10,444 nt of DNA, taken from contig JAFWAM010000208.1 in assembly GCA_017507595.1 (NCBI GenBank), positions 1 to 10,444 of the forward strand, read 5' to 3'. Positions within the stretch are counted from its first letter, which is position 1, and each line of letters starts with the position of its first letter. A program made the translations under genes and the position numbers. This document shows positions 6,808-10,444 of this stretch, one piece after another. The DNA comes from Clostridia bacterium (lineage in GTDB: Bacteria; Bacillota_A; Clostridia; Christensenellales; Borkfalkiaceae). Under the pieces are notes generated by a model, which saw only the letters and a list, made by a program, of their open reading frames with translations, was not told the DNA's origin and made no database searches.

Positions 6808-8967
6808 ATGTCACTTGAAGGCAGATTGGCAAAAAAATTCAGAAAGGGCGATTACGAGGATTTTTCCTTTACGGATATCGCCGCGGCGGAAGGTCTTGTC
6901 ACCGAGGGCGACCGCCGACTTTTGCATGGGGTTTTGTCAAGGCTTGCCAAGGAAAATATCATTTATATCTCTAAGGGCAGGTACCGCCTCAGCAAGGCCG
7001 AAAGGTTTAAAGACCCTGCTTTTCGGGCGGCGGCTGAGGTGGTCGTCGGCGAAATGCGGGTAAACGAAAGGGGCTTTGGCTTTCTGGTAACCGACGGGGG
7101 CGATTATTACGTATCACGCGAAAATATGGGATACGCCCTCCACGGGGACGTGTGCGAATGTGCCGTTATCGGCGGCAGGTCGGGCAAAAACGACAGCGCC
7201 ATCGTCTTAAAGATCCTTGATCACACCATAAAGGCCCTTGCGGGGACCTACTTTACGGAGGGGGCTTTTTCCTATCTGCGCCCCGACGATAAGCATTATC
7301 TATCGGATATTTTATTAAGCGATCTTGGCGGCTTTACGCCAAAAATGGGCGACAAGCTTTTCGTCAGGATAACGGACTTTCCTAAAAAATCCTGCCCGGT
7401 GGGGCAGATTGCCGCTTACCTTGGCAGGGCCTTTGAGCTTTCCGCTGAGGAAAACAGTATAATTTTAAGCTGTGGAATAGTGGATGAGTTCCCTGCGGCC
7501 GTCAAGACGGAAAGTGCCCGCGTTGAACAAGAAGTGGGCGATAACAGGCTTATAGGCCGACTTAATCTCGAAAATGAGACGATTTTTACCATTGACGGCG
7601 ACACGGCAAAGGACTTTGACGACGCAGTTTCCCTTACCGTAAAGGAAAATGGCAACTTTTATCTTGGCGTCCATATTGCCGACGTGTCGGAATACGTTAC
7701 CCCGTCTTCCGCCATGGATAGGGAGGCCTTTATGCGCGGCACCAGTGCGTACTTTCCCGATAGGGTTGTTCCAATGCTTCCCTTTGAGCTTTCCAACGGC
7801 ATATGCTCCCTTAACGAGGGTGAAAGGCGCCTTACCCTTTCAGTCTTCATGGAAATTGACAGGGATGGTAACGTTGTTGACAAAAACCTTGTCGAAAGCT
7901 TTATAAGGTCTTGCAAAAGGCTGACCTATCAGAAGGTGCAGGCGCTTTTTGACGGAGACGAGGCCGCTGCCGAGGAATACGCCGACGTGGCACCCACCCT
8001 TTTTGAAATGTTAAGGCTTAAGACCGTCTTAGAGGCCCGTCGCCAAAGGGAAGGGTATATTGATCTTGCCGCAACCGAAAGCGACGTGTATTTTGACGGC
8101 GAAAAAATAACGGTGGGGCTTCACAAGGCCACCGACGCCACCAAGCTTATAGAGCAGTTTATGATCCTCGCCAACGAAACGGTTGCCGAATATCTGTTTT
8201 ATATGGGGCTTCCTTGCGTGTACAGGGTCCACGACAAGCCCGACAGGGCCAAGACAGAACAGTTCAAGGACTTTTTAACGGTTCTTGGCATAAACGTCCA
8301 ATGGCGCCGTGACGAGCTTTACCCCAAGGACTATCAAAGGCTTTTAAGGGATCTTGAGGGGACGGATAAGTTTGCCGTCGTCAACAGGGCCATGCTCCGC
8401 TCCATGAAAAAAGCCGTGTATTCAACTGAAAATTCAGGCCACTTTGGGTTGGCGTCAAAATGCTACTGTCACTTTACTTCCCCCATAAGACGGTATCCGG
8501 ACCTTCTTTGTCACAGGGTATTAAAGGCAGCCATCAACGGCAGGATAGGTGAAATAACCGACCTATACGACGACTTTTACCGTGAAGCGGCCAAAAGATC
8601 CTCCGATCGGGAGCGGCTTTGCGACGAGGCAGAGCGTGCCGTTTGCGACTTATATAAGGTCAAGTATTTAGAAGGATTTTTGGGTGAGGAATTTGTCGGC
8701 GTCATATCGGGCGTCAATCAGCACGGCCTTTGGGTGGAGCTTGAAAACACCTGCGAGGGCTTCGTCCCCATAGAGCTTTTGCCCGGCGGCTTTTTTGAAT
8801 ACGACGAGGGAAGCTTCTCCCTTAAAAGCAAGAAAAAATCCTACAAGCTGGGTGATAAGATGGCGGTTGCCGTGATCGGCTGTGATATTTCCGAGCGCAA
8901 GGCAGAGTTTATGCCCGCGATTTTAAAAAGACACTTGCAAAAAACAAAAAAGTATGGTAAAATTTAA
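6808..8967 (+). CDS. rnr: ribonuclease R (3'-5' exoribonuclease)
   Basis: RNase R degrades structured RNA from the 3' end, and in trans-translation it removes the faulty mRNA from rescued ribosomes. The 719 residues show the full family order: an N-terminal winged-helix region (about 5-65), cold-shock OB folds (about 80-230), the RNB catalytic domain (about 248-575) and an S1 RNA-binding domain (about 625-705). The catalytic motif TIDGDTAKDFDDAV (261-274) keeps the four metal-binding aspartates D263, D269, D271 and D272. TSPIRRYPDL (557-566) supplies the conserved Arg pair. The basic C-terminal tail is short. GAGG (6797-6800) precedes the ATG by 7 bases. It lies just after the secG terminator and 3 bases before smpB, and its last codons contain a promoter for smpB. 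Confidence 0.97.
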   Translation: MSLEGRLAKKFRKGDYEDFSFTDIAAAEGLVTEGDRRLLHGVLSRLAKENIIYISKGRYRLSKAERFKDPAFRAAAEVVVGEMRVNERGFGFLVTDGGDYYVSRENMGYALHGDVCECAVIGGRSGKNDSAIVLKILDHTIKALAGTYFTEGAFSYLRPDDKHYLSDILLSDLGGFTPKMGDKLFVRITDFPKKSCPVGQIAAYLGRAFELSAEENSIILSCGIVDEFPAAVKTESARVEQEVGDNRLIGRLNLENETIFTIDGDTAKDFDDAVSLTVKENGNFYLGVHIADVSEYVTPSSAMDREAFMRGTSAYFPDRVVPMLPFELSNGICSLNEGERRLTLSVFMEIDRDGNVVDKNLVESFIRSCKRLTYQKVQALFDGDEAAAEEYADVAPTLFEMLRLKTVLEARRQREGYIDLAATESDVYFDGEKITVGLHKATDATKLIEQFMILANETVAEYLFYMGLPCVYRVHDKPDRAKTEQFKDFLTVLGINVQWRRDELYPKDYQRLLRDLEGTDKFAVVNRAMLRSMKKAVYSTENSGHFGLASKCYCHFTSPIRRYPDLLCHRVLKAAINGRIGEITDLYDDFYREAAKRSSDRERLCDEAERAVCDLYKVKYLEGFLGEEFVGVISGVNQHGLWVELENTCEGFVPIELLPGGFFEYDEGSFSLKSKKKSYKLGDKMAVAVIGCDISERKAEFMPAILKRHLQKTKKYGKI
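8935..8963 (+). promoter_or_regulatory. promoter inside the 3' end of rnr, driving smpB
   Basis: TTGCAA (8935-8940) and TAAAAT (8958-8963) are 17 bases apart, with a TGG extending the -10 box. The -35 box is identical to that of gpmI. Initiation 7-8 bases past the -10 box falls at 8970-8971, on the smpB ATG, which would give a leaderless transcript. Confidence 0.6.
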
Positions 8968-8970
8968 AAG

Positions 8971-9420
8971 ATGAAGGTTATTACTGAAAACAAATCGGCA
9001 CGATTTGAATATTTTATAGAGGACACCCTTGAGGTAGGCATTTCCCTTGACGGGGGAGAGGTCAAGTCTATCCGCGCGGGCAACGTTTCCTTAAAGGACA
9101 GCTTCTGCTCAATTTATAAGGGTAGTGTCTTTATTAAAAATATGCATATCGCCGTATACGAAAGGGCAAGCGCCTACAACACTAAAGAGGCCAAGCGTGA
9201 AAGGCGGCTTCTTCTTCACCGGCGCGAAATAACAAAGCTTTCCGCAAAGGTTAAGGAAAAGGGCTATACCCTTGTACCGCTAAAGATATACTTAAGCGGC
9301 TCCCTCATCAAAATGGAACTGGGCCTTTGCAAGGGTAAGCATACCTACGACAAAAAGGAAGCTATTCAAAACCGAGATATCGCCCGCCAGACGGCGCGTG
9401 AAATAAAAAAATACTTATAG
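8971..9420 (+). CDS. smpB: SsrA-binding protein SmpB
   Basis: SmpB binds the tRNA-like domain of tmRNA, brings it to stalled ribosomes and mimics the missing codon-anticodon pairing with its C-terminal tail. The 149 residues are the usual length. Family features: NKSARFEYFIEDTLEVGI (7-24), GGEVKSIRAG (28-37), NVSLKDS (38-44), RRLLLHRREI (78-87), GYTLVPLKIYL (97-107), KGKHTYDKKEA (120-130) and a basic C-terminal tail ending REIKKYL. The ATG at 8971 is the only start that fits. No Shine-Dalgarno sequence is visible before it; the 3-base gap to rnr and the promoter at 8935 suggest coupling or a leaderless message. The partner RNA ssrA is about 470 bases downstream. Confidence 0.96.
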   Translation: MKVITENKSARFEYFIEDTLEVGISLDGGEVKSIRAGNVSLKDSFCSIYKGSVFIKNMHIAVYERASAYNTKEAKRERRLLLHRREITKLSAKVKEKGYTLVPLKIYLSGSLIKMELGLCKGKHTYDKKEAIQNRDIARQTAREIKKYL

Positions 9421-9430
9421 GAGGAATTTT

Positions 9431-9766
9431 ATGGCAACGGTAAAGGGTAAAGAGGACAAAACGGTAAAAAAGGCTACGGCGACTAAAAAAGCTGTTAACA
9501 AGGATGAAAAGCCTGTTGCTGAGCCTGTAAAAAAAGCCCCCGAAAAGGCCGCTGCGCCCAAAAAGGAGCAGGCTAAAAAGTACCATATCGCACAAAGAAA
9601 CGACGATAATATGTGGCAGGTCAAGGCAGAGGGTGCCGAAAAGGCCCTAAAGCTTTTCAAGACCCAGCAGGAAGCAATTGATTACGCAAAAAAGGTTGCG
9701 GGCAATCAGGACGGCTTTATCGTAATACACAAAAAGGACGGGAGCTTCAGAAAGCTTACCTACTAA
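9431..9766 (+). CDS. DUF2188 domain protein with lysine/alanine-rich N-terminal tail
   Basis: The function is unknown. Residues 1-50 form a low-complexity tail rich in Lys, Ala and Pro (16 Lys and 7 acidic residues), resembling basic nucleic-acid-binding tails. Residues 51-111 match the DUF2188 pattern: YHIAQRNDDNMWQVKAEGAE, then KLFKTQQEAIDYAKKVA, then a closing IVIHKKDGSFRKLTY. DUF2188 proteins are small and uncharacterised; I know no assigned activity. There is no signal peptide or membrane segment, so it is likely cytosolic. A strong ribosome site, AGGAGG (9419-9424), overlaps the smpB stop, and the 10-base gap suggests co-transcription with smpB. Its place between smpB and ssrA suggests, but does not prove, a link with RNA or ribosomes. 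Confidence 0.85.
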   Translation: MATVKGKEDKTVKKATATKKAVNKDEKPVAEPVKKAPEKAAAPKKEQAKKYHIAQRNDDNMWQVKAEGAEKALKLFKTQQEAIDYAKKVAGNQDGFIVIHKKDGSFRKLTY

Positions 9767-9782
9767 ATTAATTTATTCAACG

Positions 9783-9814
9783 CCCCGCGCCCCTTCTCAA
9801 AAGGTGGCGTGGGG
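9783..9814 (+). other. strong GC-rich hairpin after the DUF2188 gene, no T run
   Basis: CCCCGCGCCCCTT (9783-9795) pairs with AAGGTGGCGTGGGG (9801-9814): 13 base pairs with one G-T pair and one bulged T, loop CTCAA. It starts 16 bases after the stop codon. The sequence that follows (AGGGCGAAAAC) is not a T run, so it is not a standard intrinsic terminator; it may protect the mRNA 3' end or mark a processing site. Confidence 0.6.
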
Positions 9815-9834
9815 AGGGCGAAAACTTGCCTATA

Positions 9835-9855
9835 GGTCGGTTATCGGCCGTTTTT
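9835..9855 (+). terminator. weak candidate terminator upstream of ssrA
   Basis: GGTCG (9835-9839) pairs with CGGCC (9845-9849), loop GTTAT, followed within one base by five T. The stem is only 5 base pairs. The A/T-rich stretch 9861-9889 beyond it should hold the ssrA promoter (candidate -10 TATAAA at 9869 or TAATAT at 9880), but I find no convincing -35 box. Confidence 0.4.
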
Positions 9856-9889
9856 CGCACAAAAATCTTATAAAAAAATTAATATCTAT

Positions 9890-10242
9890 GGGGCTGCACC
9901 GGATTCGACTGAGAGAGAAAGGGAGGGTGCAAGCATACCGAAGGCTCGGCTTCGTTAAAACGGAAAATTAAATTTAAATGCTAACAATAACAGATTAGCT
10001 TTGGCTGCTTAATTATAGCGCCTGTCCTGACGGGGAGTTCCGTCGGCCACGCTCAGGGCATGATTTCAGACGGAGAACTGCTTTTGGGTTTTAATTGCGG
10101 TCCAAAAGCCGATTTTAGTAATTTACGGCAAAAAGAGGGTGTCCTTTCCCATTTTTTGCAAGAGATCAACAAAGGACTAAGTATGTAGAAAGCTTTTCGG
10201 TTTTCCCGCAAGACGAGGGTTCGACTCCCTCCAGCTCCACCA
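9890..10242 (+). ncRNA. ssrA: transfer-messenger RNA (tmRNA, 10Sa RNA)
   Basis: tmRNA, charged with Ala, enters stalled ribosomes with SmpB, adds a degradation tag to the unfinished protein and releases the ribosome. The 353-base gene is one-piece (not permuted). The acceptor stem pairs GGGGCTG (9890-9896) with CAGCTCC (10232-10238), including the G3-U70 pair (9892/10236) that marks alanine identity, followed by A and encoded CCA (10240-10242). The T arm is GAGGG (10215-10219), TTCGACT, CCCTC (10227-10231). The 5' conserved block CACCGGATTCGAC follows the acceptor. A tag reading frame lies at 9980-10012, and a downstream hairpin pairs GACGG (10029-10033) with CCGTC (10040-10044) inside a longer helix typical of tmRNA pseudoknots. 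Its neighbours are smpB and rnr, its functional partners. Confidence 0.98.
9980..10012 (+). other. tmRNA tag-peptide reading frame, ANNNRLALAA
   Basis: From the resume codon GCT (9980) the frame reads Ala-Asn-Asn-Asn-Arg-Leu-Ala-Leu-Ala-Ala then TAA, with an in-frame TAG two codons later. With the Ala carried by the tmRNA, the full tag would be AANNNRLALAA. Its LALAA end is a typical signal for ClpXP-type proteases; the A/T-rich run before the resume codon is also typical. Confidence 0.95.
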
Positions 10243-10243
10243 G

Positions 10244-10286
10244 AAAAAAGCACACATTTGTCTACCAAGACAATGTGTGCTTTTTT
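10244..10286 (+). terminator. strong intrinsic terminator of ssrA
   Basis: A run of A plus GCACACATTTGTCT (10250-10263) pairs with AGACAATGTGTGC (10268-10280), with one bulged T and a 4-base loop, followed by six T. The A run on the 5' side means it could also stop transcription coming from the opposite strand. Confidence 0.93.
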
Positions 10287-10290
10287 CAAC

Positions 10291-10444
10291 GAAATTTGCC
10301 CTGGCGGGCAAGTGAAATAGCTACGCTGTGAAATATTTGCTTCGCAAATGTGAAATATTCGCTGACGCGAATGTGGGCAAATTTCATTTCACATTGCGAC
10401 CGAAGGGCGCAATATTTCACAATTCACGCAGTGAATTATTTCAC
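10291..10444. repeat. array of short palindromes spaced by GTGAAAT / ATTTCAC
   Basis: The element begins 4 bases after the ssrA terminator and runs to the window edge. GTGAAAT occurs at 10312, 10328 and 10350; its complement ATTTCAC occurs at 10386, 10414 and 10438. Between these units sit small palindromes, each different: AGC-TAC-GCT (10319), ATTTGC-TTC-GCAAAT (10335), ATTCGC-TGAC-GCGAAT (10357), ATTGCG-N9-CGCAAT (10393) and AATTCAC-GCA-GTGAATT (10421). GAAATTTGCCC (10291-10301) is matched by its exact complement GGGCAAATTTC (10375-10385), so the first part is bounded by an 11-base inverted repeat, and TTGCCC-TGGC-GGGCAA (10296-10311) is a further hairpin. I see no coding potential and no CRISPR-like spacing. 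It could be a REP- or MITE-like element; its identity is unknown and it may continue beyond the window. Confidence 0.85.

Noticed and set aside
10215..10242. Attachment site of an integrated element at the ssrA 3' end
   Set aside because: tmRNA 3' ends are common integration sites, but I see no second copy of this sequence and no integrase gene within the window.
10053..10289. A 78-codon reading frame on the - strand with a SGGAGGSRTLVLR-like stretch
   Set aside because: It lies antisense to tmRNA and its terminator. This peptide type is a known false translation of tRNA-like 3' ends, and there is no ribosome site.
10291..10444. CRISPR array
   Set aside because: The constant unit is only 7 bases, it changes orientation, and the intervals are short palindromes of unequal length instead of unique 30-40 base spacers.

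Overview
The window looks like chromosomal DNA of an anaerobic Firmicute, most likely a member of the Clostridia (possibly an uncultured gut lineage). Evidence: moderate GC with A/T-rich intergenic gaps, strong AGGAGG-type ribosome sites, clear TTGNNN-17-TATAAT promoters, and a cofactor-independent phosphoglycerate mutase next to a secG-rnr-smpB-ssrA cluster of the kind found in Firmicutes. Every gene lies on the + strand. The taxonomic call is inference; no rRNA or other decisive marker is present.

Region 1 (1-4596) is a very tight shikimate/chorismate operon: aroB (3' part only), aroA, aroC, a small AroQ-class chorismate mutase, a fused aroE-aroK gene and type II dehydroquinase aroQ. Together they cover every step from 3-dehydroquinate to prephenate; only DAHP synthase is not seen and may lie upstream. 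Junctions overlap by 11, 4, 4 and 20 bases or are separated by 3, so translation is probably coupled. The AroA active-site loop carries Ala where sensitive class I enzymes have Gly.

Region 2 (4597-6735) holds two separately promoted genes, gpmI (glycolysis) and secG (Sec translocon). Each has a near-consensus promoter with a 17-base spacer, and a hairpin terminator follows each gene.

Region 3 (6758-10286) is an RNA quality-control cluster: rnr (RNase R), smpB, a small lysine-rich DUF2188 protein, and ssrA (tmRNA). SmpB and tmRNA rescue stalled ribosomes and RNase R degrades the faulty mRNA. A good promoter inside the 3' end of rnr would start transcription almost exactly at the smpB start codon, suggesting a leaderless smpB message. 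The tmRNA is complete, has a G-U third acceptor pair, encodes the tag ANNNRLALAA, and ends in a strong terminator.

Region 4 (10291-10444) is a non-coding array of short palindromes separated by a 7-base unit, GTGAAAT, that switches orientation midway. It reaches the window edge and is the least explained element here.
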